Assembly: GCA_025917655.1 (NCBI GenBank)
Contig: CP084616.1
Location: 1,178,001-1,242,000, forward strand
Length of the DNA: 64,000 nt
From: Chlorella sorokiniana
Lineage: Eukaryota > Chlorophyta > Trebouxiophyceae > Chlorellales > Chlorellaceae
Direction of reading: 5' to 3'
A program made the translations under genes and the position numbers. A model generated the notes under the pieces. It saw only the letters and a list, made by a program, of their open reading frames with translations, was not told where the DNA came from and did not search any database. Shown piece after piece: positions 24,593 to 37,400 of the stretch (position 1 is the first letter of the stretch; every line of letters starts with the position of its first letter).

Positions 24593-25602
24593 TGCTGGAC
24601 AGAGGCCGAGGACACCTCACAACGCCAGCAGGGAGAGCCGCGTGTCCGGGCTTGTCTATGTCCGCTGCATGACGCCCGAGGGACTGTACACAAGTATTTT
24701 GGAGTCGTCACAGGTCGTGAGAACTGCAGACAAGCGTGCCGGCTTCACAGCAGGCGACACGGGCGGGAGGGAAGTCGCGCTTCTTTGATGATGTGGTCTT
24801 TGTTTCGCGAGAGTTGCGATCTAGACACAGTGCGTGCAATTGTGGCCGCGAAGTCAGGCTCCCAGTGTCCGTCTCTCGTCCTCCGTGGCACATGACGTGG
24901 TGGCTGGCCTCTTGCAAAGCTTTGGCAGGCTTGCAAAGCAGGCTCTCGGGCCTGTCCAGCAAATCGGGGATAGCAGCGACACGGTTTGTGTGATGTTATC
25001 CGATACAAAAAGTGTGCCAGTGTTCAGGGTCTCCAGGGCCTGCAACTCGTATGTCAGCAGCCCTGCACAGTGTGTTTCAACAGGGAAGTATGAATGAGGC
25101 ACACACAAGGGTGCTAGCCGCCCGCAGGACCATGCTGGCGAAGAATCTGATAGGAACAGAAGAATGGCACTAATCAGCAAGGCTGGCTACCAAAGAGTGA
25201 CTTGCACTAGAGCAGGAAAGGGAGGGGAGAAGAAAGGATCGCATTGCGTGCACAGGAGTGCGGTGGTGCCTGCCTGCCTACCACTGTTGAGCATACGCTC
25301 AGCAGCAGCATCGGAGCTACGCTAGGGCTTTGGGACCGCGGCGGCAAAAGGGAAACAGGTTTGCAGCTCACAGGAGATGCAGCAGCCAGGAAATAGCGAG
25401 AAGAAAAAGTGCGCGCATTTCTGCTGTTTCAAGCTTTGTTTTTTATTTTCGGCAGCCAGCTCCAATGCTGCATGGACGGAAAAGCCCGCAAGCCTGGTGC
25501 CAGGGATCCGGCGTGCTGTGTCGCCCAGGCTGCATGCCACGGTGCGAGGATGCCACCATGCCAGCCCCAAGCGGGCGGTCGTGGCATGCTGCGCTGCATG
25601 CG
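24593..25602. other. intergenic region
   Basis: Upstream of trehalose-phosphate phosphatase and downstream of the small membrane-protein gene. No conserved coding sequence or RNA gene was recognised. Confidence 0.35.
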
Positions 25603-26373
25603 TCACCACCGCTGCTGCCGGCTGCCAAACAGCGGGGGCACCTTGGAGACCTCGTGAATGTCGAACATCGGCTCGCTGCTGCCGGCGCTGCCTGAGGAAG
25701 AGCCATCGACGCTGCCAACAGCGCTGCTCTCCTCCCCAGCATCGCTCCCCTGGGCTGGCAGCGGCGGGCCGTGCCCCTCCCTGTTGCCACGTGGGAATAT
25801 CAGGGCATCCAGCACCTCCTCCCTGCTTCCTCGCTTCTGTGAACGGCGGCGGGGTGCCCGCGCACTGGGCGGTGGCTTCGCAACCAGCTGCTGCCCCTCA
25901 CGGGTGAGCTCCTCAAAGTATGCGCGCTGGCGGGGGCCTGCATGGATTGGAGGTTTGATCGGCTGATGGATCCACACGTGGCATGCGTGGATCGCCTGCA
26001 TGAGCTGGGCACGCTTGGGTTGCATGCTGTCCGCCCCCATAAGGGCAGTGCAAAGGCGCCTGCATAGCTGCCTCACCTGCTTGTCGTAGCGATAAGTGCT
26101 GCAGCACCCCCGGCAGAGGCTGCTGCGGCAGCAGCAGCGCCGCCAGGCCCACAGCTGCCATCAGCAGCGTCACCACCACAAGCAGCAGCGCCGGGAGCGC
26201 AGGCAGGCCCAGGAGACAGCAGCCAGCGCCCCCTCCACATCTCCCTGCTGCACAGCCGCCACCAGCTCCTTGGCAGGGCTGACATGCTGGCTGCCTGGCC
26301 GCCCGCCCCCGCTTCGGTTCTTTTCCCCTGGGCTGCCCTGCTGAACAGGCAGCAGCGGCTGTACTGGCGGCAT
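25603..26373 (-). CDS. hypothetical single-pass membrane protein
   Basis: Not a family I recognise. From an ATG at 26373 the frame gives a short hydrophilic N-terminus (PAKELVAAVQQGDVEGA). After one added base at the C run 26229-26233, it continues into a strong transmembrane segment (ALPALLLVVVTLLMAAVGLA). An intron runs from a gtgagg donor near 26080 to an acceptor near 25940, joining LSLRQA to GPRQRAYFEELTREG. The last exon is basic then Ser/Gly-rich (APRRRSQKRGSREE, SVDGSSSGSAGSSEP) and ends EVSKVPPLFGSRQQRW at 25603. Total about 210 residues. The single-base loss matches the direction seen in conserved genes of this window, which is part of why I believe the join. The start is uncertain. 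Confidence 0.4.
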
Positions 26374-27860
26374 AGTTGCCGCCCGCCGCCGTCAACAGCA
26401 GGGATGCTGGCGAATGCTCCCTTCGCTTCAGCTGCGCGTGATCTGACTTTGCATTGCCTGCAGGAGCGTACCAGATTGACAGCCGATCAATGAGCAGGGT
26501 GTGGCAGGCTGAGGCCAAGCAACACGTCCAGAACCGCGTTGAGCGCAGGCTTTGCGTAGCTCCTTGCTGTCAATCCGCCGTGAAACACCTCAAGCGCGGG
26601 TGCAAGAGGCGATGGCCTGCTCAGACGCAGTTTTATGGGTTGCGTTGAAACCCCATTTGCCCCTTATGCGACTTGAGGCTGGACGCCATCAATACACCAG
26701 CTCTGCCTCACCTTATCAACTTTCGATGAGTGCGTGCGGCAGAGTGTATAAGCACGCGACGCAAGCTTTGTTTAGTCGTGTGGACTCCTTCCAGCGATCG
26801 TGCCGCCTGCCCCGGCGCCCCAACGCAATGATTGCAGATTCGGCAATGACAGTGTCCAATGCAAGTGCCTGTAAGTTCATGGGCCAGGTCAGCTACGCCG
26901 CAGGTTTCCCACGCTGCGTGCTGCGCTAGAGGCAGTGCTTGCATCGTGGGGCATTTTCACAGATCACAGTTTTAGGCTGTGAGAGTTGACATTGGCATGT
27001 GAGTCGATTTTCGCATCAATGTTGGAGTGCTAGTAAGGGCACAGCGGCACCTGGAACTGGTCAGCACCCGCCACCCATGCACCATGACGTCATCGACCAG
27101 TCACTTGCCTCCCATGACCACCTCTTCATCTTGAGACTACCTCTGCCCAGCTTCTATGCAGCTGGTCAGGGTGTGCAAACGTTGACTCGAAAGCAACGAC
27201 AGCGCCAGCAACACAAGCAGGTCCCTTGCCAGGGGAGCTGCTGCCGAGCAGAGAATTCCTCCAGCCCGGGATTCTACGCCCCCAGAGCCAAAGACTGTAC
27301 GTAGTGAAATGCGCAAAACACCGCTGCAAGCACAAATGTCTTTTCAAAATGTCTTGCAGCCACCTTTGCTGTCAGCTGCCCAGCTGCCAAGCGCACCGGC
27401 GCTGCACCCGCCCCTGGCAGGTGCACCCCTCTGTCGCGCCCACCCCCTGCTGAGCACAGCTGCTTCTCTTTCATTCATACTTGATGGGCTACCAGTGCGA
27501 TGCTTCCAGTTTAAGACCCGGGACGCTTTTGTAATAAACGATCGAAGACTTACGGGCCAGCTTGCAGGCGTTGTGCGATGCGTCAGTCCCGCTGTGGATG
27601 AAGCATCTTGTGCTGCCTGGAATGGAATATGGGTCAATCTGATTGTTCCACAATAGGGGCGCTCGCAACTGTACTGCTTCATCGCGGTTAAAAAGTGGTG
27701 GTTTGCGCTTTCAATGCCGCAAACATCTTTCATTGCAAGAGCGGGACAAACCACGCATTGCTGTATAATACAAGAGGTGAATCGCTCTGCGTGATTCGTG
27801 CTGGCGCTTCCCAGAGCGGGCTGGCAGCAGGCGCCAGCACAAGACGAAGAAGGCGAGGAC
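26374..27860. promoter_or_regulatory. divergent intergenic region
   Basis: About 1.5 kb between divergent genes. It is less GC-rich than the coding regions and has no coding sequence I can support. It presumably contains the promoters and 5' UTRs of the small membrane protein (-) and the sialidase-like gene (+). Confidence 0.35.
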
Positions 27861-30800
27861 ATGGTGGACCATAGGGCGCCGCGCTCGCACGGGCGGGGCC
27901 CTCTAGGGGTAGTTGCCGCGCTGCTGGGCGTCTGCCTGTTGGCGGCTTCCCCCTTCTCCTCTACCGGTCTGTGTCTTCAGTCACCCGCAGCCAGCAGCAG
28001 GTGTGCTTCCCTTTCACACTTTATCACATGACAGAGGCTGCCGTGTGCTGGGTGCCATTGGCGGTGCTGTGCGCCTGCAACTGGTGGCGGTGGCCGGCCG
28101 CCCTTTTGGTGATGCCAGCTGGCTCTGTGTGTCCAGCCTGCGCAAAGCCAGCTTACCTTGCTTCTCATGGGGATGTTTCTGTGGGGCGCGGTCCAGCCTG
28201 GAGCCAGCAGCAGCTGTCACCCTGCCATGCGGCGCGCTGTGCTGCCGCTGGCCCCTCCTGCAGGTGCTGCAAGTGCTGCAGCAGTCGCTGGCGGACGTCA
28301 AGGCAGAGCGAGACGCCGCTCACACCCAGCTGGACGCCATCAAGACGCAGGTGGGCCCGCCGCTGCCGCGGCTGCGACCAGGTCCGCCGGCGGTCCCCCG
28401 CCGCATCTTTGCGTGCGGTCCCTGCCAGCGCTGCTGCCAGCGGGTGGCCCTTGGCGCCGGCGCCGCCCGTCAGCCTGCTGCCGCACGGCTCGCTGCGTGC
28501 GCTGCTGCCAACCCCGCCCTCCCTTCCCCGTGCGCCCCATGCGCAGCTGCTGGAGCTGCAGGGCAGCCTGGAGGACAAGGTGAAGGCGTTGTCTGGGCTG
28601 GGGAGGTGGCGGAGGACATAAAGTTCGACCTGGACAGGCACGCCGCCCGCTTCTGGCCCGCAGACAAGGTGTCGGAGCAGCCGGCGGCGGCGATAGGTGC
28701 GTCGGATGTTTTTAGAAAGAGCAAAGGGGGAGCGTAGGGGGCACCAAGGATCAGTTGATGTGTGGAAACCAGGGGGCAGGGCCTGGTTGCAGCGCTGCCA
28801 GCGCGGGTGCCGGGCGCCAGGCCGGGGCACGCGGGCGTGCGGGCTGCACGCGCCACGCGGCACATGCTGCGCCTCCCCGCTGCACGCGCCGGATCGTCCC
28901 CCCACCCCCACCTTTCCACCTCCCCGGTGCCCGCAGTGCGCATCGACAGCAAGGGCCAGTATGTGGCCTCCCCCTCCCTGGTCAAGCTGCCCGGCGGGCG
29001 GCTGCTGGCGGCGCTGGAGCGCGCGGTGACGTGGGGCCAGACCAAGGAAACCACCATGAAGCTGGTATACTCCTCCGACGACGGCGGCTCCTCCTGGCAG
29101 CGCGCCGCGGTGGTGGGCCCCATGAACTGGCCGCAGGTGCGGCGCTGGGGCAGGATGGGGGTGGGAAGGGAAATGGGGAAAGGCAATCGGCTGGGCGGCA
29201 CTTTTCCCGCGCCTGCTAGTGCTCAGGATGCAAGCCGGATGTGGGCTTGTGGGCATGAGGGGCCTCCCGCCCGCGACCCGCACCCACACCGTGTGGCACA
29301 CCCACGCTTTGTGCAGGTGTTCAGCTGCGCCAGCGGCGTGTACATGATGGGCACGGAGCGCCACTTTTCTCCCAACAACAACCTGGTGATCAGCAAGATG
29401 CTGGATGACAAAGGTGCGCGCCGCTGTGCCCGCTGTGCACGCTCTGCGGGGCCCCCTCCCCCGGGCCTGCCGCGCCACCTTGCCGGCGCTGCCGCCCGGT
29501 CCGGGCGCCCGGCGTGCTCTGCCGCCTGCTGCATTTGCGCCGCGGTTGCTCCTGCGCCGCTGGCTTGCTCTTGTCACAACGCCGCCGGCCTCGGCTCCCT
29601 GCCTCAGGCACCAGCTGGTCTGTCCCCACCAAGCTGACCAGCGGGCTCAGCGTGGTCAGGTGGGTGCTGCCAGCGCTGCATTCAGCCCCAGCCGCACGCT
29701 CTGCCCCCGACACCAATGCGCACCGAGGCTGCTGCTGGCGCCGCGCTGCGAAGTCCCTGGTGGCCACACGCAGCTAACGAGCCGCTCTGCCGCGGCGCGG
29801 TTGCTGTGCGCGCCAGCCGTGCCTGCTGCCGTGCGCACACCGCGCCGTCCCGAGGAAAGACTTAGAGTCAAGTATGGGACGCTTTCTGGCATCTCCTTTC
29901 CCCACCCGCCGCTGCAGTGCCAACAGCGGCGTGGATGTCTCGCTGGGCCGGGTGACCAAGGCGTTTGAGGTCATCCCCTCCATGGCACAGCCTGTGGCGC
30001 AGACACGGCTCACAAAGGCGAGCAGGGAGGGGGACAGGCGGGACGAAGCCTCACATGAGCGTGCCCCCAGCCCCACCCCCGGCCGCACATCAATGCATGC
30101 ATGCCTGCAGCACGACGGTCGTGGGGCGCTGGTTTGGCCTGCTCCAACACCGCGGCAGCGCCCCTGCTTGCCAGCAGCTCTTCCCTCCTCTCTTCCCCAC
30201 ACTCCCTTCCCCCACCCCCACCGCCCACCGCCACACTCGCACCCCCCGCCTGCAGCCTGTGGAGATAGAGATCCGGGCGGGGTGCAGGGCTTCACGTGGG
30301 ACCACCAGCCGTACCTGGACCTGCCAGTGGCCTCCACCGCGGGGTTTGTCCTGTACACGTTGGTCAAGGTGCGGTGCCACAACGCGGGGACGGCGGTGCC
30401 GCCACTGCACCGCCGCCGGCTCATCACCCGGCGCCCACCCGCCTTGCCTCTCCGTGTGACGGAGGCTGTGTGCTGTGTGTGGAGGGCGCGTGTCGGGAGC
30501 CTCCTCAGATTTCGTCACGCGCTCCAGCGGGGCTTGCAGGGTGGGGCTGGGGCCCACCATGTGGTCCTGGACACCAAAGGCATGTGCCCCCTCGTTGCCA
30601 CCCCTGCACATGCAGGTGCCTGTCAAAGACAAGGCGCTCTTCTTCAGGATCGCAGGGATCGATGCAGCGAAGAAAGTGATCACGTGAGGCTCCTTAGACG
30701 CGCTCCCGGCCCGCAGGCGGCGGGGCCTTCTGCGCACAGCCGTCGCGCTCGGGGCGGCTGTCCTGGGCAGCTGTCTTGGCCCATGCATTGCGTCGCGCTG

Positions 30801-33800
30801 CGTCGTCAAACCCCGGCCTGCCTGGCTGCCCGCCCCTCCGCAGCGCGCGCCTCGAGCGCTTCAACCTGTTCTGGCAGACCGAGCCCGTCACGCTCGGGGT
30901 GAACAGCACGCTGCAAGTTGGGTCAGGTGCGGATGCGGCGGCAGCGGGGACCGCCGACGCCCACCTGCAGCGGTGCAGGCGGCCCCCAACCACCCTGCAG
31001 CACATCGCCCTGCATAGACAGCCGGCGCCGGGTGCCGGCCCTGGGCCCATGCGCTGCCGGCGCGGCTGTGCTGTTGAGGTGCAGCTGGGCGGCCTGCAGC
31101 CAGCCTGCAGGCCCCGTGTCCGCCTCCCTCACTATTTTCACCTCCCTTACCGCTTCCGGCTCCTCCTTCTCCGTAACAACTCCCCGCTTACTCCTTGCCT
31201 TGCCCTGCCCAACCCCCACCTCCCACACCCCCAGGCGCTCAAATCTACGGCGGTGTCGACTGGGTGGCCAGCGCCATGAGCGCCGATGAAACGAAAGGCA
31301 CGCGGCCACCCGCCCTGCGGCGCCTGCAGCCCCCTTGCGCCGCAGCATGGCGCGCCACACTTCTCAGCGTGCCTCTCTAGCGTCTGCCAGTGCTGCGCCC
31401 GCCCGCCCTCGCCAGTGCAGCACCATCCCAGCGTCTTGCCCGGCCGCCAACCAAGTTGCCCCCTCCCCAACCCCCACCCCCCAGCAGACCTGCGCGACCC
31501 CGAAGCCTGGGTGTTGTCGGAGGGCGTTGGCAACCCGGCATCCATGCACAGCAACGAGATGCGGGCGCTGTTCGACGCCGCCTTCCGCGGAGACTCGTCG
31601 GTGGGTGCCCCACAGTTCGCTGCGCTTGCTGTGGCTGTTCTGTGAATTTCTTGGGGGAGGTGGGCCTGCTTGCTCGCTCTGGTGCCAGTCTGGAGCAATG
31701 TCTGTTGTTGTACGTTGGATTGGAGAGGGGAGGATGGGAGGGGATGTGCACGTGGTGCCTGCACTCGGGAAAGCCTCAGGGTGCTGGCAGCAAGGCTGCA
31801 GCAGCAGCTGCTGCCTGCCCCCAGCCGCCTGCTGTTACCCCTGGTCCCGGCCTGCAGGTGCGCAAGTCCATCATCGGCTTTGATGTGCCGGGTCTGGGCA
31901 CAAGCAGCGCATGGGAAGCGGGCTTTGGCAGCCTGTACTGGATGGAGGGGGTGGTGACGCGGCTGCGGGACAAGCATGGCGGTGCGGCGCTGCCGCCGCA
32001 AGCTGCATGACGGCAGCCGAGCACCTGCCTGCCTGCTCTCAACCAGCTGCTTGGGCCTTAGCTGCACAGGAACTGTCAACCAGCGTGTGCATCGCACCGG
32101 TTGGCGGCGCCTTGCATGGCGCAATGCGTGGTGGCCGCGCAGCCTCCGTCCTTCCCCGCTCACCCCGGCCCTTGCTCACCCACCAACCTGCGCTGTTGCA
32201 GGCACCAACAAGCTGCTGAGCATCATGCGCGTCAACAACGACATGCTGTGCGACCTGGCGGCCCTCGTCGAGTTTGACGACGCCTCCCTCCTGGCGGCGG
32301 CGGCGGCCAACGCCAGCGAGGCGGGGAACGGCCGCCTCGCCGTGCGCTTCCTGCGCTACGCATTCATCCCCGGGCTGGGGTGGGCCACCCCGCCATCTTG
32401 TACGACGAGGCGAGGAGGGGGGCAGAAAGGGGCGGTGATTGTGGCAGGGATGGCGTTTTGGAAGCGGGAAGGCCGCGTGAGCAGCAGCGGGCCGCCCCAC
32501 CTCTTCACCAATGCCAGAGCCTGCCGGCCCCCTGCGGCCCCCTTCCCCTTCACACACATGCGTGCACCACTTTTCCCTGCCACCCACCCACGCATCCCAC
32601 CCGCATGTCGCGTACCGCAGGAGTCTGACCTGTACTGGATGGTGACCAACATCAACCGCGACTCCACCCGCAACTGGAAGCAGCCCGACCGCACCAGCGG
32701 CACCACCCCCAACCTCCACATCACCGCCTTCTCAAAGTGCGAGGTGGACCGCTCCACCCTGGCGCTCTACTACTCCAGGTGGGCCGGCCCGGGGCACCCT
32801 GACCCTGCTGAAGGAAGCAGGGAAAACAGGAGGAAGCGGAGCGCGCGGGAAGGTTGCAGGAGATGCGCGTTTGGGGGAAGGGGGCAGCGGGAGAGACGGC
32901 GGCCCCGCCGCACCAGTGCTCTGCACGCCCAGGCGGCGCGCTCCGCCGAGCCGCTGCTCGTGCCGGCGCCTGCGCACGACCGCTGCTCGCTGACTTGCTT
33001 GACAACCCCGCCCCCTCCCTCCCGCCTGCCTGCCGCAGCAACCTGGTCAGCTGGGTGATGGCCGGCATGGTGGATTACCACATCTCGCTGGGCCGCCACT
33101 TTGCCTACCCCCACATGATCATAGACGGTGAGCTGGCGCGTCAAAACACTTTGCTCCTTTACTCACTCGGCAGGCCTGGGCCCGCGACGGGCGGGGCTTT
33201 CGGGGACCAGTGCTGCCCGTGTGCGATGTGCTGGGGCAGAGGACAGCACGGCCGTGGCAGCGCGTGCCAGGGGCATGGCTGAGGGGGCGGGGCGCGGGGG
33301 GCTGCACGGGCGCAGCACGCCGCGGGCGCGTGCCTTGTGCGCTGCGCCGCGCACCCGGCCCCGCTTTCGCACCCACACACCAGCGCCCGCGCTTCACTCG
33401 CCGGCCCCTTGCCTCCGCCCAGGCCGGGACTTGCTGGTGGTGTCGCGCGCCGCCTTTGCGCCCTGGGCTCGCGATGCCGACGCCCCCTGAACGACTACTA
33501 CAACAACCACAACTCCAACACCATCGCCTTCCACAGGTGTGTGTGGATGGGTGGGGTGGGGGATGGGGGGCTGGAGGGCGGTTCGGCTTGCGACCACCAC
33601 CAGCAACCGCCTCGCCGCGCAGTCTGCGGCTCAGAGTGTCGTTCGCCCAAGCAACCAACATCCTCTTTCCTGTCCCGTGCTCCTTCCTTCTTCCCCAGGG
33701 TCAAGAACTTCCGCCACTTCGCCAACATTGAGTGGGTGCGGTACCAGGGCCCCTATTCCAGGTTCCCGCGCCGGACGGCCATGAAGGACGAGGTGGAAAG

Positions 33801-34068
33801 CGCGGAGGGCAAGGCGTTTGTGGCAGGTGTGGCGGAGGCACAGAAAGCGGCCGACGAGGCTGCAGCCAAGGACGCCGCCGCGTCGCAGGCCGGCAAGGGC
33901 GGCGAGCAGCAGCAGCAGGGGGCCGACGGTGGCCAGCGGGAGCAGCAGCAGCAGGCGCCGAAGCAGGAGCAGGCACAGCAGCAGGCGCCGAAGCATGAGC
34001 AGCAGCAGCCGAAGGGTGAGGGGAAGCAGCAAGGCGGCCGGCGGCGGGCCCTGGCAGAGGCCCAATAA
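27861..34068 (+). CDS. sialidase-like (BNR/Asp-box) secreted or anchored protein
   Basis: A long multi-exon protein. The ATG at 27861 begins a signal peptide or signal anchor (VVAALLGVCLLAASPF). A coiled-coil-like part follows (QQSLADVKAERDAAHTQLD; LLELQGSLEDKVKALSG). From 28938 the sialidase-type beta-propeller starts: YVASPSLVKLPGGRLLAALE, the Asp box SSDDGGSSW at about 29068-29097, then GVYMMGTERHFSPNN. The second half (31490-33790) has a conserved-looking region: DLYWMVTNINRDS, LYYSRNLVSWVMAGMVDY, FAYPHMIIDGRDLLVVSR, HNSNTIAFHRVKNFRHF. The last exon ends in a charged glutamine-rich tail, stop at 34068. The frame breaks at the C run 33483-33487; one added C joins ARDADA to LNDYYNN. This layout resembles large bacterial BNR/sialidase-like proteins more than animal sialidases. 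Catalytic residues were not confirmed, so activity is inferred only from fold signatures. Several exon junctions near the 5' end are unresolved. Confidence 0.65.
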
Positions 34069-34470
34069 CGACGATGTGAGCATTGCCCAATTTGTGGTTA
34101 TCAGGTTTGCTTTCCTTTGCGTATTCATTTGCTTATTCAAAGCTGTGAAACTCCACTATAGACGTGGAATGCCACCAACCAAGCTTGATGCGGCTCAAAA
34201 GAACGTCAGGCAGGTTTTCGCCGGCACCCTTGCACCCCGGGATGGAATGCGCTGCGCAGGCGCCTGGCCAGCACGTCCAAGCAGGTCGGCTTCATGCCCC
34301 GCCTGCGCCCAGCTCGCACCATCCAGCCCCCTGAAGCTCAGCAGCTGTGCAGGCGCTGATGCTTACAGGTGCACTGAGAAACGTGCTGCCAGGGAACGCC
34401 CTGTGCAGCATGCAAGGGAGGGCGGGCCCGGAGCACGCCGCAGGCTGCCGACCCGCCGCTGCTGCTGCTT
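34069..34470. other. convergent 3' region
   Basis: Short gap between two converging stops; holds both 3' UTRs. The minus-strand TGTAA at 34363-34367 fits the kinase gene. Confidence 0.4.
34363..34367 (-). terminator. TGTAA polyadenylation signal, kinase gene
   Basis: TGTAA on the minus strand about 105 bases past the CDPK-like stop. Confidence 0.4.
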
Positions 34471-37400
34471 TCAAGGCGCCGCCCGCGGCGTCGCCTCCTC
34501 AGGCACCGGGTCCAGGTGGCCCGCCAGCTGGCTGGCCTCCCCCTCCACGCTGCGCCGCCCATGCAGACTGCCGCCGTACCGCGAGTCGTACTGCGGGGGG
34601 CCAAGGGCGGGGCTGGGCAGGCGGAGCAGCTCGCGGCATTGGTGCGCCCCACGGCCCCTCCATGCACGGCCCCTCCGCTGAGCTGCCACGCTCCAAGCAC
34701 GGCACCAGCTTGGGCGCGGTACCGCTGTACCGCGGTCCGCACCCCCACCTGGTCCAGGGCGTCCAGGGAGTCGTAGGAGCCGACCCGCAGCATGCGCAGG
34801 AACCCCTCAAAGTCAACCTCATCCGCATCTGGGTAAAGGGGGGGGCGGCGACGGAAGCTTCCGAGTGTAAGCTTCTAGATGCACCACAAAACCAAGGAAA
34901 GGGTCCACGCGTGCCCGCGCCGATCGCTGCACGGCAGCCTGGGTCAGGGCGGCGGGCGCCTCCCAGCCGCGCCGCGCTTGCGGTGCCGCTGGCGCACCGC
35001 TGCCTGGCACCGGGTTCAGGCACGCGCCCCAGACAGCAAAGAAGCAGGAAGAGCACACACCAACACACACGCGTAGGAGGAACGAAAAACAGCAAAAGCA
35101 GGCGCCCACCCGCGTATCCCGCCTCCACCAGCGCGTCCTCCACGGCGTAGTCCACCTCGGCGGCGGGCAGCTTGCCCCGCAGCGCCCCAATCAGCGCCTC
35201 CACCCGCAGCCGCCCGTCTGCGTCGGCCGCCAGCCCCTCAAACGCGCGCCGCGCGCACTCCAGCCACAGCTCGCGGTGGCTCTCCTGCAGCGCCGCCCAG
35301 TCCAGCTGGCTGGCCACAAACTCGGGGGCGGCCACCTGGGGAGCGGGCGGAGGGGGGACGACGGTTTGAGGGGCAGGAGCCTGCTGGGGGCGACTGGGAG
35401 AGGGCTTAGAGACCGTCGGAGGCCATCAGGCCGAGACGGCATGCGCAGAGTCTTCTCCCCACACCCCCCACCCCACACACACCCACCTGCCCATCAGCAT
35501 CCAGGTCCAGCTGCTGCATCAGCGCCGCCGCCTCGCTGGGCTCCAAATCGTAGCCCAGCCGCCGCAGCCCCTCGCTCATCTCCTCTGCAGCGCGGGACCG
35601 GGGCCGTCGCAAGGAAGGCACAAGGAAGGCGCGAGGTGCAAGGGTGGAAGGAAGGGGGGCAGGCAGGGCGCGCGACTGGTGGTGCAACCGGCACCGGGGA
35701 TTGGAGCCTGGAGGCAGCGCGGGCCCAGGGCAGCGGGACGGACACGCAGGAACAGAGAGGAGGGGCGGGCAGGGCGCGCCAGCAGGGCGGCGGCGGCCTC
35801 ACCCGGCCCCAGCCCCTTGTTGCTGCGGAAGTGCATGCGCCTCATCAGCTGCTCCAGGTCCCGCGGGTCGGTCACCGCGCCAAAGTGGCCGCCGCCGCCC
35901 CCACAGCGCCCGCCGCCGTAAGCGACGCCAGCGTCTGCTGCTGCTGCTGCTGCTGCTGCGGCTGGGGTGCTGGGGGCGGTGGATCCAGGGCCATGGGCGC
36001 GGCGGGGCCAGGCGCCGCCTCCTCCACCCCGAAGCTGACGCGCTTGCCGGAGCGGGGGCCGGGCGCGCCTGGGGCGGCTGCCTCTGTAGGCGGCTGCCCG
36101 CCCAACGGCTGTCCCGACGGCGCGGCCGCCTCATCCACCGGGTGCAGGCCGCCCTCCGCGGCGCTCGGGTCCGCCGACAGGCGCTCCAGCAGAGCCTTGG
36201 CAGCGCCCCGCCCCGCCCCGCTCCTCTGCCACCGCCGCCACCCCCGCCTCGCCCGCAGGCGTGGCCCCGCAGGCGGGGCGCCGCGGCGGCAGCTGCGCCG
36301 GCGCCGAGGTCCGGCCAGCCCTGCGCGCCGCCGCCTGGCTGCTGCTGCGGCTGCGGCAGCGGCTCTGCCGCGGCCGCCGCCAGCGACGTCCCAGCAGTCG
36401 TCGGCCAGCGGCAGGCTGCCCGTGGACTTGGCATGCCTGCCCGCAACCTGCAGGCCGGCGGAGGGGCGGGAGTGCCTGATCAGCCCTGAACAGCCTGCTG
36501 GAAGGCATGGCCGGCCTGCACGGCCCGCACACCAAGACCTCACCAACCCATTCCAACAGGCACACCATGCCAAGAGGCGGCTGCCTGCCCCGGGGACGCC
36601 AGCAGCCGCAGAGAACGAGAGCCGCCGAACCCAAAGGGAAACGGTCGGGGAGACGGCGAGGCAGGCATCAACGGCCGAGCCGCTGCGCGCGGGGGGCAGG
36701 GGGCGGCCGCAACGCAGCGCAGCGCAGGGCAGCACGGCGCGGCGCGGCGCGCCTTGTGTCGCAGCTCCCGCGTCTCCAGCTGGCGCAGCATGCGGCGGTA
36801 CTCGTCGCCGCCGTGGGCCGAGGTGTCGAGGGAGAGGCGGGCGGCCTTGCGCGCCGCCAGCCGCTCCTCCTCGGTGCGGGGGCGGCCCGCAGGTAGTGGG
36901 TCCTGCCGTGGCCAGACTCTGCGGTTGGGAGGGGGAGGAAAGCGCGGCCAGCATGCGGATGGGGGGCTCCCAAGAAGGGGCAGCGAGCTGAGCTGGCTGG
37001 GCGAGCTAAGGGGGCCGGGGGCGGCTGGCAGCGGCGCAGGCACAGCGGGCTGCTCGAACAAGGATGCCGCACGGCAGGCCGGGACAGCTGCCAGGCAGCC
37101 GCCGCTGCCAGCAGAGCGCGGGCGCACCCATGGCCGCCAGCTCAGAGGCCTGCCGCATCACGCGCCAGTAGTCGCCCGGTCCGTGCACGGTGGCCGAGAG
37201 CGCGCTGCCGCTCGCTGCCGCGGGCCTGCAGGAGGGGCGCGGGACATGGAGAAGGGGGCTCACACCGACTGAGAGCAACAGCTTGGGTTTGCAACCAGGC
37301 GGCAGGGCAGCTGCCGGGGTCTGGTGAGGACGAGTGCCGCAGGCCTTGCTCAACTGCCAGACAGGGAGGCTTGCGATGCGGCCCCCGACTGCGTCCCCCT

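Noticed and set aside
35276-36991. Long plus-strand open frame (571 codons)
   Set aside because: Antisense to the kinase linker and EF-hand exons. Composition is that of GC-rich antisense, with no motifs.
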